A stretch of DNA of 64,000 nucleotides from Larkinella sp. C7 (GTDB lineage: Bacteria; Bacteroidota; Bacteroidia; Cytophagales; Spirosomataceae): the NCBI RefSeq assembly GCF_006149005.1, contig NZ_VBSL01000009.1:124001-188000 (forward strand), written 5' to 3'. The number at the start of each line of letters is the position of its first letter. Position 1 is the stretch's first letter. Below are positions 25,455-35,124 of the stretch, piece by piece. A program made the position numbers and the translations under genes. The notes beneath the pieces are model-generated. The model had not been told where the DNA came from, ran no database searches, and saw only the letters and a program-made list of their open reading frames with translations.

Positions 25455-26285
25455 ATGCAGACCCGTTATACGACCAATCCCAGCGATTTCAAGCAGTATG
25501 ATACCGACCGGATTCGGCGGGAATTTCTCATCGAAAGCCTGTTTACATCCAATTCTTTCGAGTTCGTTTATTCGCATTACGACCGGATGATCGTGGGGGG
25601 CGTCATGCCCGTCGATGGGCCGCAGACATTACCGACGTATGACGAGCTGAAAGCGGATTTCTTTCTGCAACGGCGTGAGCTGGGGATCATCAATCTGGCC
25701 GGAGATGGAACCGTAACGGTTGACGGACAGGTGATTGACTTGACAAAAAAAGATTGTCTATACGTGGGGATGGGAAGCCGGGAGGTGATTTTTAACAGCA
25801 ACCAGTCCGACAAACCGGCCAAATTTGCGCTGATTTCGACCCCCGCCCACCGAACCTGTCCGACGGCAAAACTGACATCGGCAGAAGCCTCGCCGGTGGA
25901 GCTGGGCGCCCAGGAAACGGCCAATCAGCGAACCATCTACAAATACATTCATGCCGACGGTTTGCAAAGCTGTCAGTTGGTGATGGGACTGACAACCCTG
26001 AAATCCGGCAACATCTGGAACACCATGCCGCCCCACGTTCACGACCGCCGGATGGAAGCGTATATCTATTTTGATATTCCGGAAAACCAGCGTGTTTTTC
26101 ACTTTATGGGCCATCCCCAGGAAACGCGTCACCTGCTGGTGGCCACCGATCAGGCCATTCTGTCTCCGCCCTGGTCCATTCATGCCGGCGCCGGAACCGC
26201 CAGTTACTCCTTCATCTGGGCCATGGCGGGCGAAAATTATTCGTTTACCGACATGGATTTTGTTCAATTGAGCGACATCCGGTAG
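25455..26285 (+). CDS. kduI: 5-dehydro-4-deoxy-D-glucuronate isomerase
   Basis: A 276-residue KduI that isomerises the unsaturated-uronate product of pectin and other uronan breakdown to 3-deoxy-D-glycero-2,5-hexodiulosonate. The cupin zinc site is visible as HVHDRRMEAYIYFD (two His and Glu) with a later His in WSIHAGAG. Length is typical. Its partner kduD is not adjacent; the nearest other sugar-acid gene is kdsA upstream. Confidence 0.96.
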   Translation: MQTRYTTNPSDFKQYDTDRIRREFLIESLFTSNSFEFVYSHYDRMIVGGVMPVDGPQTLPTYDELKADFFLQRRELGIINLAGDGTVTVDGQVIDLTKKDCLYVGMGSREVIFNSNQSDKPAKFALISTPAHRTCPTAKLTSAEASPVELGAQETANQRTIYKYIHADGLQSCQLVMGLTTLKSGNIWNTMPPHVHDRRMEAYIYFDIPENQRVFHFMGHPQETRHLLVATDQAILSPPWSIHAGAGTASYSFIWAMAGENYSFTDMDFVQLSDIR

Positions 26286-26490
26286 TGAAAATCTGCCGTT
26301 TCTGACTGGTAATCTTGCGCGCTTCATACACTTATTTTTGGATAAATTTTAAAAGTCGATTAAACGGGATTTTCTGATTGTCAGGGGTTTATGATTTTTT
26401 TAAAATCTATTCCGTTGATTTTTAGCGGGTTATGTTAAAAATTTAAAAAGAATAATACTAGATTTAGGAGCAACATTGCTACCTGAAACT

Positions 26491-27510
26491 ATGTCCATCG
26501 TAAACAAAGCGCGGCAGGCTTACAAAAGGCTGTTTCCTGCCCCGGTTCTCCATGATTTTCCGGCTGAGAATCTGCCCTGGATTGACAGGCAGAATCCGGA
26601 CATCGAGGGGTTCGTCAAACAGTTCCCCAAAGCCAGCCAGTTACCCTATGATTTGACCGAAAAGCTTCATTTTTGGCACAAGAACGGGTATGTCATTCTC
26701 GAAAAGGTCATTTCGGACGAACTGATCGATGCCTATCTGGCCGATGTGCAGGAATTGATCGAAAAACACAAGCAGTATGACATCAACATTCGCATCGACC
26801 GGCCCGAATACCGCAAACACCCGGTGATGAAAGTCCGGGATGTTCCGCGTGAAATTATTGAAGGCCAGTACATTAAAGTAATGGACTTCCACAATGCCTC
26901 GGTGGCTGGCAAGAAACTGATGCTTCATAAAGCCATTGTTTCGTTTCTGGAGGCCATCTTCAACGAAAAGGTGGTGGCCATGCAGAGCCTGACTTTTTTG
27001 TATGGTTCACAGCAGGAAACCCACCAGGATTTTCCGTATGTGGTTCCCCAGGTTCCGAGTCATCTGGCCGCAGCCTGGATCGCGCTGGAAGATGTGAAAC
27101 CCGGATCGGGTGAATTGCATTACTTTGTCGGATCGCACAAGATTCCGAAATTCAACTGGGGAAACGGTATTTTCTTCACGGGTGAATCGACCAAAAATCC
27201 GACGGATTTCGGCCGTTATCTGATTGCCGAATGTGAGGGACTGGAGCGGAAGACGCTGTTGCTTAAAAAGGGCGACGTCCTGATCTGGCACGCGGCTCTG
27301 GCCCACGGTGGCGAACCGATTCTGGATGAAAGCCTGACCCGCAAATCGTACGTCTGTCATTATTCTTCGGCCCTGGGGTATTTTCGGCATCGGCACGACC
27401 TCGTGAACGAGCCCGTCCGCTACAACCTGAATGGTGCCGACGTCTTTGCAGACCCCACGCTGAAAGAATACGAAAATACCTTTCAACGCGGTGAGACGAT
27501 CCATGGATAG
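26491..27510 (+). CDS. Phytanoyl-CoA dioxygenase-family (PhyH) Fe(II)/2-oxoglutarate oxygenase
   Basis: A 339-residue protein with the double-stranded beta-helix of PhyH enzymes. The iron ligands are probably the His and Asp in ETHQDFPYV and the distal His in HAALAHGG; an Arg in SLTRKSYVCHY could bind 2-oxoglutarate. Such enzymes hydroxylate small molecules or lipids; the substrate here is not evident. The start is ATG 26491, preceded by a TAGATTTA word at 26459. It has its own promoter region and terminator, so it is a single-gene unit. Confidence 0.85.
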   Translation: MSIVNKARQAYKRLFPAPVLHDFPAENLPWIDRQNPDIEGFVKQFPKASQLPYDLTEKLHFWHKNGYVILEKVISDELIDAYLADVQELIEKHKQYDINIRIDRPEYRKHPVMKVRDVPREIIEGQYIKVMDFHNASVAGKKLMLHKAIVSFLEAIFNEKVVAMQSLTFLYGSQQETHQDFPYVVPQVPSHLAAAWIALEDVKPGSGELHYFVGSHKIPKFNWGNGIFFTGESTKNPTDFGRYLIAECEGLERKTLLLKKGDVLIWHAALAHGGEPILDESLTRKSYVCHYSSALGYFRHRHDLVNEPVRYNLNGADVFADPTLKEYENTFQRGETIHG

Positions 27511-27531
27511 TCACCGGGTTCTGTTCAATAA

Positions 27532-27565
27532 AAAAATCGCCCTCTGACTCAGAGGGCGATTTTTG
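27532..27565. terminator. Rho-independent terminator after the PhyH gene
   Basis: AAAATCGCCCTCTGA and TCAGAGGGCGATTTTT form a 15-bp stem with runs of A and T on either side. It separates the convergent PhyH gene and the GIN-domain gene. Confidence 0.88.
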
Positions 27566-27596
27566 ATTCTACCAATCTCTATTAACTATTTTATTT

Positions 27597-28355
27597 TTAC
27601 CGGTCTACGCTTTTGATCGAGCTGGCACCGGAGGTATTGGAGCGAATGGAGGCCGAACCACGGTAGGTCAGGCTGCTGGCTCCGCTGGCGTCGGCATCGA
27701 GCCGGTCGCTGACGTTCATCCGGGCGCTGCTGGCTCCCGACAAATCCACTTTGGCACTCGACACCTTCAGGTCGTAGGCTTTCAGCGTCGTGGCCCCCGA
27801 AACTTCCCCGTCGAGCCGCTTGGCCTGGCCGGTTAGGGTCACATTGGAAGCCCCCGACAGATCGACCAGCACGCGTTCCGCATCTACTTCGATGGTCGAC
27901 GTCGACGCCCCCGATATGTCGACAGCCAGTTCTTTAAGGTTGCGGAAACCAGTCACATCGGACCTGGAGGCCCCCGAGAAGGACACGCTTTTCAGGTCGG
28001 GCAGGGTCACATTGACCGTAACCCGCTGACGGTTCCGGTTCCAGCCGAGTTTATCTTTGTAACGGACCTGGAGTTTATTGTTGATCACTTTCGCTTCCAG
28101 ATCGTCCAGGTCATCGCCCCGCCCCGAAGCCGTCACTTTGTAGCCACTGCCGCGCGTCACGTGAATGATGAAGGCACTGCCAAGGTCGAGTTTGTCGAAG
28201 TTGCTGACGTTGAACGTCCGGGTTTCGTCCTGAACGGGCAGGGCACTCATGATTTCGACCAACTGGCTTCCCGAAGGGCTGATGGCGGCTATCGATAAAA
28301 CCGTTGTCGAGAGCAGAAAGGGTGTTAATAAGGAGAACGCAAGTGACCTTTTCAT
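27597..28355 (-). CDS. Secreted GIN-domain (DUF2807) protein
   Basis: A 252-residue protein with a signal peptide (about 1-25) and a GIN/DUF2807 beta-helix made of repeated S-G-A-S turns (VDISGAS, VDLSGAS, VDLSGASSA, ADASGASS, SNTSGASS). Members of this family are called putative autotransporter-adhesin heads, but no function is established. It follows the larger PspC/GIN gene by 59 bp and shares its C-terminal fold, so the two probably act together at the envelope. Confidence 0.88.
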   Translation of the reverse strand: MKRSLAFSLLTPFLLSTTVLSIAAISPSGSQLVEIMSALPVQDETRTFNVSNFDKLDLGSAFIIHVTRGSGYKVTASGRGDDLDDLEAKVINNKLQVRYKDKLGWNRNRQRVTVNVTLPDLKSVSFSGASRSDVTGFRNLKELAVDISGASTSTIEVDAERVLVDLSGASNVTLTGQAKRLDGEVSGATTLKAYDLKVSSAKVDLSGASSARMNVSDRLDADASGASSLTYRGSASIRSNTSGASSIKSVDR

Positions 28356-28414
28356 AGCAGATTTTAGTTGAACAATTCAGGCTAAAGATGCAAAACCGTA
28401 TTAAAACGTTGCAT

Positions 28415-30976
28415 CTATTGCGGCTGATTCGTATTTCCGTGTACGCTGCTGGCTCCGCTGGTTTTCGACTTCAGATCGTCTACTGTGCCGAATTCTGCGT
28501 TGCTGGCTCCGACTGCTTCGACGTCGGCCCGGCCAACTGTCATTGCCGTCGCATCGAGTTTACAGGCACCGGACAGGTGTGCGTTCACATTGTTGGAGCG
28601 TCCGCGCAGGGTCGCCTTCGAAGCGCCGGTCAGATCGATGTCCAGTTTGTTGGTTTTGACGTCGATGAGGGCTTTGCAGGCCCCGGTCAGGTCGATGTCC
28701 AGGTTGTCGAGCGAGTCGAAACCGGTAATGATCGACTGCGTGGCTCCCGAATAATGGATGGATTGCACATCCGGCATCGTTACCGTGATGCCGATCCGAC
28801 GGCGGTTGCGCCATTTGAAAATGCCCTCATTCCGGAAATCGACGTGCAGTTCGCCATTTTCAACCTGAACCCGCAGATCGTCGATGTCTTCTTCACGGCC
28901 ATCGGCTACGACCTTGAAGGTTTCGCCCCGTTTTACTCGGACGGCAAAGGCCCCCCCCATGTCGATTTTTGAGAAATTTGTCGCTTCAAACTGGCGGGTG
29001 TATTCACCTTTCTGGTGGAAATCATCCCCCAACTCGTTGCGCAGTGCTTCGTCGATGGCGTCGTTGGTATCGAAGTCTTCCTCGTAGCGGTTGTCGTTCA
29101 GTTCACGCGGATGGGTCAGGGAAACCAGACCATCGGTTTTGCTGAATTTCCAGAGGCTGGTTTTCATCCGTTCCAGTTCCTCGTTTCCAAACTCGTTGCG
29201 AATATGACGGGCAAAAGCTTCGGTCATTCGGAACGGGCGTTCGTAGGGAATGTAGATCGTGAGGTCGATATCCTGCCCCCGGAACCGTGATCCCGGTTTG
29301 ATTTCGTAGTTGTCGTCAAACCGAATCAGGGAGTCTTTGACCGACCAGTTATACAGAATAGTCCGGGCATTTTGCTGGGCAATCTGGCGGGTAGGCCCCT
29401 GCGCTTCCTGACGCTTCAGCAAGCTCCAGGCTGTGCCCTCGACCCCTTCCAACTCAATGGATGTATGAAAATCGTTGTCATTGTCGTCCTCGTCATTGAT
29501 GTCGAGCGTCGGGATGGCGGCCGGAACCGGCAACGTCACCGTCTCCTCAATGTGGCCGCTGCGGCTGAATTCATTGACCACCTGCGGAACCGTAGCGGCC
29601 AGCCCAATCAGGCCTAAAAACCAGACACTCAACAGCGTTAACGAGATAGCGGTAGTCACCAGGGCCCGTTGCGAAATGATCATGATTCCGAGAATTGCGA
29701 TGGCCAGACCGGGCAGAAAAACCGCAACAAAGGCCGACAGAATCATCGGAGGGGTGATTTCCCGCTGGATCATGTACGGAATGTCACTGTTCCCGAAGTG
29801 AATTCCTTTCAGACCAAAAACCGTACCCAGAACGCCCAGTGCGCCCACCATAATGGCAAACCCGACCACGACCAGAAACACCCCGGCTAAAACCCGGACA
29901 ATCGATACCGTGCCGCGTGCCAACGGGCCCAGAATACTGGCCAACCCGTTGAAGATGGTGGCAATCAGCCGAAACGGAAACAGCAGAACTTTGGCCAGCG
30001 TACTTTCTTCGGCGGTTTCGTTGATATCAAGGCTACGCTTGATATTGCTCTCGATGTTCGAGAGCGTAATGGGCTCCCCCTGCATTTCCATCTTTTCGGT
30101 TAAGGTGTTGGCCGTCGGCGAGATGATCCAGAGAACGATGTAGGCCAGAAAACCGGTACCGAACAGGAAGATGGTCAGAACGAACAGCAGACGCACCACC
30201 CCGGCGTCGATGCCAAAGTAAGCGGCAATCCCCGAAGCAACACCACCCAGCACTTTATCGTCGGGATTTCGGTAGAACTTCTTGACACTTTTGTCATCTT
30301 CCAGTGTCATGGAACCCGGAAAGGCCACCCACATGGCGATGTACAGAATTACGGTGAAACCGGAGATGCCGCCAAAGAATTCGTCACTGCCGTGTCCGAA
30401 AATTCCGCTGAAAGGCGGCAGGGCCAGAATGAGCGTCACAAAAATCAGCCGTACCCAAACCGGGTCGATGTTGAAATAGTTGGCAATCCCGGAAGCAACG
30501 CCACCGGCAATTTTCCGGCGCAGGTCACGGTAGAGTTTGCGTGGGGGTAAACCGCTCGGGCGGGGCGGTGGCACCGAACCCGTTCCGGGGGCTGGGCCGG
30601 CTTTGGGTTCCGGATTGGCACCCGCCGTTGCGGCCGATTCGTAGGCTGCCTGCGAACGGCTGCTGGCGGCAACACCGATGCTGTCTTCTTCTTCGATGGC
30701 TTCGAAATCGGCCACCGTTCCCATCGACAGAATCAATTCGTTGACATCTTCCAGTGTAACTACCTGGCGCGGACTGGCCTGCTTTTCTGCCGCCTTGAGC
30801 TTGTTGAGCAGCTTTTCGGCAATCCGGTTTTCGATGTCGGTAATGATTTCCTGGCTGTCTTCATACGTCGAAAAGTAGTGTTGAATCGACGTGAGATACC
30901 CTTTTAATTTATCGTAGCCATCTTCCTCGATGTGGAAGATCACTCCGCTTATATTAATACTGATGGTCTTTTTCAT
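28415..30976 (-). CDS. PspC-GIN fusion membrane protein
   Basis: An 853-residue protein. The N-terminal 70 residues are a soluble helical domain (MKKTISINISGVIFHIEEDG). Two PspC domains follow, each with K(I/V)xGGVASGIAxYFxIDxxxVRLxFV (about 145-215 and 235-285). Then come several membrane helices (about 320-495) and a periplasmic C-terminal GIN domain with repeated LTGA/LSGA turns (about 680-850). PspC domains belong to phage-shock membrane-stress systems. The upstream padR gene ends 38 bp before it, indicating an operon padR-pspC-GIN. Confidence 0.9.
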   Translation of the reverse strand: MKKTISINISGVIFHIEEDGYDKLKGYLTSIQHYFSTYEDSQEIITDIENRIAEKLLNKLKAAEKQASPRQVVTLEDVNELILSMGTVADFEAIEEEDSIGVAASSRSQAAYESAATAGANPEPKAGPAPGTGSVPPPRPSGLPPRKLYRDLRRKIAGGVASGIANYFNIDPVWVRLIFVTLILALPPFSGIFGHGSDEFFGGISGFTVILYIAMWVAFPGSMTLEDDKSVKKFYRNPDDKVLGGVASGIAAYFGIDAGVVRLLFVLTIFLFGTGFLAYIVLWIISPTANTLTEKMEMQGEPITLSNIESNIKRSLDINETAEESTLAKVLLFPFRLIATIFNGLASILGPLARGTVSIVRVLAGVFLVVVGFAIMVGALGVLGTVFGLKGIHFGNSDIPYMIQREITPPMILSAFVAVFLPGLAIAILGIMIISQRALVTTAISLTLLSVWFLGLIGLAATVPQVVNEFSRSGHIEETVTLPVPAAIPTLDINDEDDNDNDFHTSIELEGVEGTAWSLLKRQEAQGPTRQIAQQNARTILYNWSVKDSLIRFDDNYEIKPGSRFRGQDIDLTIYIPYERPFRMTEAFARHIRNEFGNEELERMKTSLWKFSKTDGLVSLTHPRELNDNRYEEDFDTNDAIDEALRNELGDDFHQKGEYTRQFEATNFSKIDMGGAFAVRVKRGETFKVVADGREEDIDDLRVQVENGELHVDFRNEGIFKWRNRRRIGITVTMPDVQSIHYSGATQSIITGFDSLDNLDIDLTGACKALIDVKTNKLDIDLTGASKATLRGRSNNVNAHLSGACKLDATAMTVGRADVEAVGASNAEFGTVDDLKSKTSGASSVHGNTNQPQ

Positions 30977-31014
30977 GGCAACAAAGCGTGTGAAAGAGTC
31001 GAGATGTGTTTAGG

Positions 31015-31437
31015 TCAGTTTTCCGGATTGGGCTTTTCGGGATTGTTTTCGACGGACAGAACCGAGGTTTCCACGGCCGTCAATCCATTGATCGCAGCCT
31101 TGTGTTTTTCGGTTTTACTGACAATCGAGTTCACCGAATCGGATAATTCCTGCCACGTATCGTTCATTCCTTTCAGAGACGCCTGGCCGGTTTCGGTCAG
31201 CAGGTAATATTTCCGCGGGGGGCCGGAGGTTGATTCCACCCATTTATAATCGAGCAACCCGGCATTCTTGAGCCGGGTCAGAAGCGGATAAAGCGTGCCT
31301 TCTACGACCATGATGCGGGCGGACGTGAGTTCCTCCAGCATGTCGGAAGCATATACTTCGCCCCGCGAGATGATGTGCAGAATGCAGAATTCCAGAATTC
31401 CCTTCCGCATTTGCACTTGAGCATTTTCAATATTCAT
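31015..31437 (-). CDS. PadR-family transcriptional regulator
   Basis: A 140-residue winged-helix protein of the PadR type: MRKGILEFCILHII, then ASDMLEELTSARIMVVEGTLYPLLTRLKNAGLL (DNA-binding helix and wing) and PRKYYLLTETG. PadR proteins usually repress their own operon. It is the first gene of padR-pspC-GIN and probably controls it. The 293-bp divergent space upstream has a clear promoter overlapped by three GGTAC words that could be its operator. Confidence 0.92.
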   Translation of the reverse strand: MNIENAQVQMRKGILEFCILHIISRGEVYASDMLEELTSARIMVVEGTLYPLLTRLKNAGLLDYKWVESTSGPPRKYYLLTETGQASLKGMNDTWQELSDSVNSIVSKTEKHKAAINGLTAVETSVLSVENNPEKPNPEN

Positions 31438-31576
31438 ATCACTGCATGACGTTTAACTAGTTGACGGGGGTAGGAGCTGATCGGTTTATGTATGGTCGTA
31501 ATCGGTTGTTCATCAGTTGTTGTTCACGTAGTAATTGGTGTCCAACCAGCTCCTGACCTTTCCAGTTTTGATAGTT

Positions 31577-31607
31577 CAAAGGTACACAAAGGTACTATGC
31601 AATGCAA
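31577..31607 (-). promoter_or_regulatory. padR promoter with overlapping GGTAC repeats
   Basis: Read on the minus strand: TTG (31605-31607), 20 nt, TACCTTTG (31577-31584), an exact -33/-7 match. A second TACCTTTG sits at 31587-31594. On the plus strand these appear as three GGTAC words at 31581, 31591 and 31608, which could bind PadR. The leader to the padR ATG would be about 130 nt. Confidence 0.65.
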
Positions 31608-31730
31608 GGTACTTTATAAAATACTCTTTGCTGAAATGATGAGCGGAAAAAATAAAGAGATGAATGGCGGATTTGGCGTAAACGCCGATTAATTTGTAAG
31701 TTTATCTGCCGAATTTTATCTACCCGCGCC

Positions 31731-34700
31731 ATGAGACTCATCTTCTTAAGCTTTTTGTTCTGTCTGGCATCATTAAAATTGGTTGCGCAAGCAACTGACT
31801 TTGGTAACGGCTGGATCAATTTTGGGCAAACCTACTACCGAATTCCCATCACCCAGCCCGGCGTGTACCGACTCACTATGGCCGATTTGCAAAAAGCCGG
31901 TGTTCCAACGGCTTCCATTGACCCTGCCAGCTTGCAGGTATTTCGGCGGGGTATCGAACTGGCGATTTACCTGGCCGGTGAATCGGACAACAAACTGGAT
32001 GCGGACGATTACCTGGAGTTTATCGGTGAAAAAAACGACGGTCGGCAGGATTCACTGCTTTACCGGCCCCGGAACGCCCAGCCGCATCCGTATTACAGCA
32101 TGTATTCGGATACCGCGGCCTACTTTCTGACCTGGCGGCTCGACGGACGGAAGGGCAAACGCATGGACTTTATTGCCGAAACCGACGCGCAGGGCCTGAC
32201 ACCGGAGCCGTATCATCTGGCCGAGCAACTCACGGTTTTGACCAACGAAATCTCTATCAACCAGTCGAACGGCGGGCCGTCGCCTTTTCCGTCGGCCTAC
32301 GAACTTTTTTTTGAAGAAGGTGAAGGCTATACCGGCCCGATGCTGAAAAAAGACAGCCTGGTTAGCCGAACCTTTCTGCTCGACGGCTGGGTGCGAACGG
32401 CACCCGAAAAACCGCGCATGGAACTGTTGCTGAACGGGCGCGATAACACCACCCACCTGGTTCGTGTCTTTTCGGGGAAAACCGCTCCGGGGTCATCTCC
32501 GCTGGCAAACACCCGCTTCGAATGGTTCAATACGGCCCGCCTGGCGTTCGACATCCCGCCAACAGATGTCTCGTCGTCGAATGAATTGACGCTCTCAACC
32601 CAATCGCATGGCCCGTTTGAAACCGACCGCTATTCGGTGAGCTACTACCGGCTTCGGTTCCCGCAGACGTTCAGTTTGAGCAACCTGACCCGGAGGACCA
32701 TCAACCTGTTGCCCAATCCCAAAGGCCGGTCGTATATAGAGTTGACGGATGCTCCGGCCAATGCGCTGCTGTATGACCTAACCGATCCGGTTCATCCGCG
32801 CCGTCTGACCGCCGTCCGTGACCAGACCCTTCTGAAACTGGTCGTACCCAATACCGAAACCCCGCGCCAGCTTCTGATCACGGCCGGAACGCTGACGCCG
32901 TCGCGGCTGGAACGGACGGTTTTTCGGAAGATCGATCCGGCAAAACACAATTATCTGGTGGTTAGCCACGAGTCGTTGATGAAGCCGGTGGGCAACGTGG
33001 CGAATCCGGTCAAAGCCTACGCGGGCTACCGGGCGTCGGCAGCGGGCGGGAGGCATGATACGCTGGTGGTCACGATGAAACAATTGCTCAACCAGTTTAG
33101 CTACGGCGAACGGACACCCCTGGCCATCCGCCGGTTTGCCGATTACATGCTGACGGGCAAACCCTCATCCGGCGATACGACCAAATACATGCTGTTGATC
33201 GGGCGCGGCAATGCGTATTTCCCCATGCGGACCAGTCCGGATCAGTACTACCGCGACCTCGTAATGACCATCGGCAATGTGCCGGGTTCTGACCTGTTAC
33301 TGACGGAAGGGCTGGCGGGTTATCCGGCGAATGTGCCGGCGATTCCGACCGGGCGGATCAACACGCTGAATCCGCAGGAGGTGTTGACGTACCTCGAAAA
33401 AGTAAAGGAGTTTGAGCGCACGCCCGTTAACGAACCCTGGCGGAAGGAAGTGCTGCACCTGAGCGGAGGCAGTTCGGTCTTTGAAGTGACCACCTTCCGG
33501 CGTATTTTGGATCGGGCCAGCGAAACCGCCCGCAGGCAGTATGTGGGGGCCAATATTACCGTCAAAGCCAAACAGACCGACGAACCGGTGGAGCGCGTGG
33601 ACGTCAGCGGGATTGTCAATGCCGGCGTTGCCCTGATGACGTTTTTCGGTCATTCGTCGCCCATCGTGACCGATCTGGATTTTGGCTATGCCTCCAAACC
33701 GTCTTACGGTTATCACAACAAGGGTCGGTATCCGCTGATGTTTTTCAACGGCTGCGGAATCGGTAATATCTTTTTTGGGTCGGTCGGTAACTTGTCCACC
33801 GACTGGCTGCTAACCCCCGACAAAGGAGCGATTGCGATTCTGGCGCACAGCGGTTCGGGCTATTCCGGCCCGCTCGAAACCTACACCCAGCAGTTCTATC
33901 AGACGTTATTTGCCGACACGGCTTTTCTCAACAAACCGATTGGGTTGATTCAGCAGGAAACCACCCGGCGCGTGCTGGCGCAATACAGCGGAGCCTACGA
34001 CCTTTCCAATGCCCACCAGATGGTGTTGCAGGGCGACCCGGTTTTGCGTTTGTTTCCCATTCACAAACCGGATTTCAGTGTCAATTCGTCGGGCGTTTTT
34101 CAGCGGGGTTCGCAAAAAGATTCCGTGCGATTCGGTGTGGTGGTGACCAACGCGGGGCGTTTCGAGACCCGGCAGCGGGTGGGGCTGGCGGTTCGGCAAC
34201 GGCTGGCCCAAGGGCAGATGCGCTCCTACGGCACGAAGGTGAACAACGCCATTGCCTACCGCGATACCCTCTTTTACGCCTTCAAACCGGAGTCACTGCC
34301 CAACGCCGAAACGCCCAACCGGTTTGAAATCGTGGTTGATCCGGATAACCAGATTGAGGAGTCGGAAGAAAACAATAATCTGGTGGTGTTCGACCTGAAA
34401 GCCGGGGCGGATGGCTACACGGTGGTCTTACCGGATTCGGGCCAGCGGTTTCCGCCCGATCGCCTGAACCCCTTGCTGAAGGTGACGTTTGACGGTATTC
34501 AACTGAAAAATGAAGCCCTGGTGTCCGCCAATCCCCTGATTCGTCTGGTTTTACAGGATGAAGACCCGTACCGAATCCGTCAGGATACCGTCGGGATTGA
34601 GGTGTTCCTGAAAAAACCGTGTGCAACCTGCGATTTTGAACGCGTAACCCTGGATAGCCCAGCGGTTCGTTGGAAACCGGCGGGTCCCGATAACCGGTTT

Positions 34701-35114
34701 GTGCTGGATTATCAGCCCCAAAATCTGGCGGACGGCCTGTATGCATTGCAGGTTTATGCCGCCGATGTCAGTGGCAACCGGGCCGGGCCGGGGCCGTATG
34801 AGATCCAGTTTCGGGTGCAGAATGGGGATAGTTTGTCGGTTGTGCAGGCAACGCCCAATCCGTTTGCGACGCACACCCGGTTTCGGTTTACGGTTTCGGG
34901 AACGGAGTCGCCGGGGGAGGGTCAGATTCTGATTCGGAACCTGAACGGCCATCTCGTTCGCACCCTTCGGCAGCCGGTGCGGGTGGGCGAGAATCTGGTT
35001 TTCTGGGACGGCACGGATCAGGGTGGGGTGCCACTGCCCAACGGTTTGTATGTCTTTCGGTTGGTATTGAATGATGGGCGGCAGAAGAGTGGTAAGGCGG
35101 TATTGCATCGCTAA
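31731..35114 (+). CDS. C25 (gingipain-family) peptidase, PorU-like, with T9SS-type C-terminus
   Basis: A 1127-residue exported protein. After a signal peptide (about 1-22) there is a long N-terminal beta region, then a peptidase C25 domain (about 420-780) with catalytic His641 in FFGHSS and Cys675 in FFNGCGIGN. A CARDB-like Ig domain follows (about 790-900), then a final FlgD-like domain whose end (GxxxPxGxYVFRLVLNDG..KSGKAVLHR) resembles type A T9SS sorting domains. PorU, the T9SS sortase, is the nearest known type; the C-terminal sorting-like domain suggests a PorU2-like relative or a secreted substrate. Convergent with the next gene, with a 10-bp gap. Confidence 0.82.
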   Translation: MRLIFLSFLFCLASLKLVAQATDFGNGWINFGQTYYRIPITQPGVYRLTMADLQKAGVPTASIDPASLQVFRRGIELAIYLAGESDNKLDADDYLEFIGEKNDGRQDSLLYRPRNAQPHPYYSMYSDTAAYFLTWRLDGRKGKRMDFIAETDAQGLTPEPYHLAEQLTVLTNEISINQSNGGPSPFPSAYELFFEEGEGYTGPMLKKDSLVSRTFLLDGWVRTAPEKPRMELLLNGRDNTTHLVRVFSGKTAPGSSPLANTRFEWFNTARLAFDIPPTDVSSSNELTLSTQSHGPFETDRYSVSYYRLRFPQTFSLSNLTRRTINLLPNPKGRSYIELTDAPANALLYDLTDPVHPRRLTAVRDQTLLKLVVPNTETPRQLLITAGTLTPSRLERTVFRKIDPAKHNYLVVSHESLMKPVGNVANPVKAYAGYRASAAGGRHDTLVVTMKQLLNQFSYGERTPLAIRRFADYMLTGKPSSGDTTKYMLLIGRGNAYFPMRTSPDQYYRDLVMTIGNVPGSDLLLTEGLAGYPANVPAIPTGRINTLNPQEVLTYLEKVKEFERTPVNEPWRKEVLHLSGGSSVFEVTTFRRILDRASETARRQYVGANITVKAKQTDEPVERVDVSGIVNAGVALMTFFGHSSPIVTDLDFGYASKPSYGYHNKGRYPLMFFNGCGIGNIFFGSVGNLSTDWLLTPDKGAIAILAHSGSGYSGPLETYTQQFYQTLFADTAFLNKPIGLIQQETTRRVLAQYSGAYDLSNAHQMVLQGDPVLRLFPIHKPDFSVNSSGVFQRGSQKDSVRFGVVVTNAGRFETRQRVGLAVRQRLAQGQMRSYGTKVNNAIAYRDTLFYAFKPESLPNAETPNRFEIVVDPDNQIEESEENNNLVVFDLKAGADGYTVVLPDSGQRFPPDRLNPLLKVTFDGIQLKNEALVSANPLIRLVLQDEDPYRIRQDTVGIEVFLKKPCATCDFERVTLDSPAVRWKPAGPDNRFVLDYQPQNLADGLYALQVYAADVSGNRAGPGPYEIQFRVQNGDSLSVVQATPNPFATHTRFRFTVSGTESPGEGQILIRNLNGHLVRTLRQPVRVGENLVFWDGTDQGGVPLPNGLYVFRLVLNDGRQKSGKAVLHR

Positions 35115-35124
35115 GCCAGCCGGT

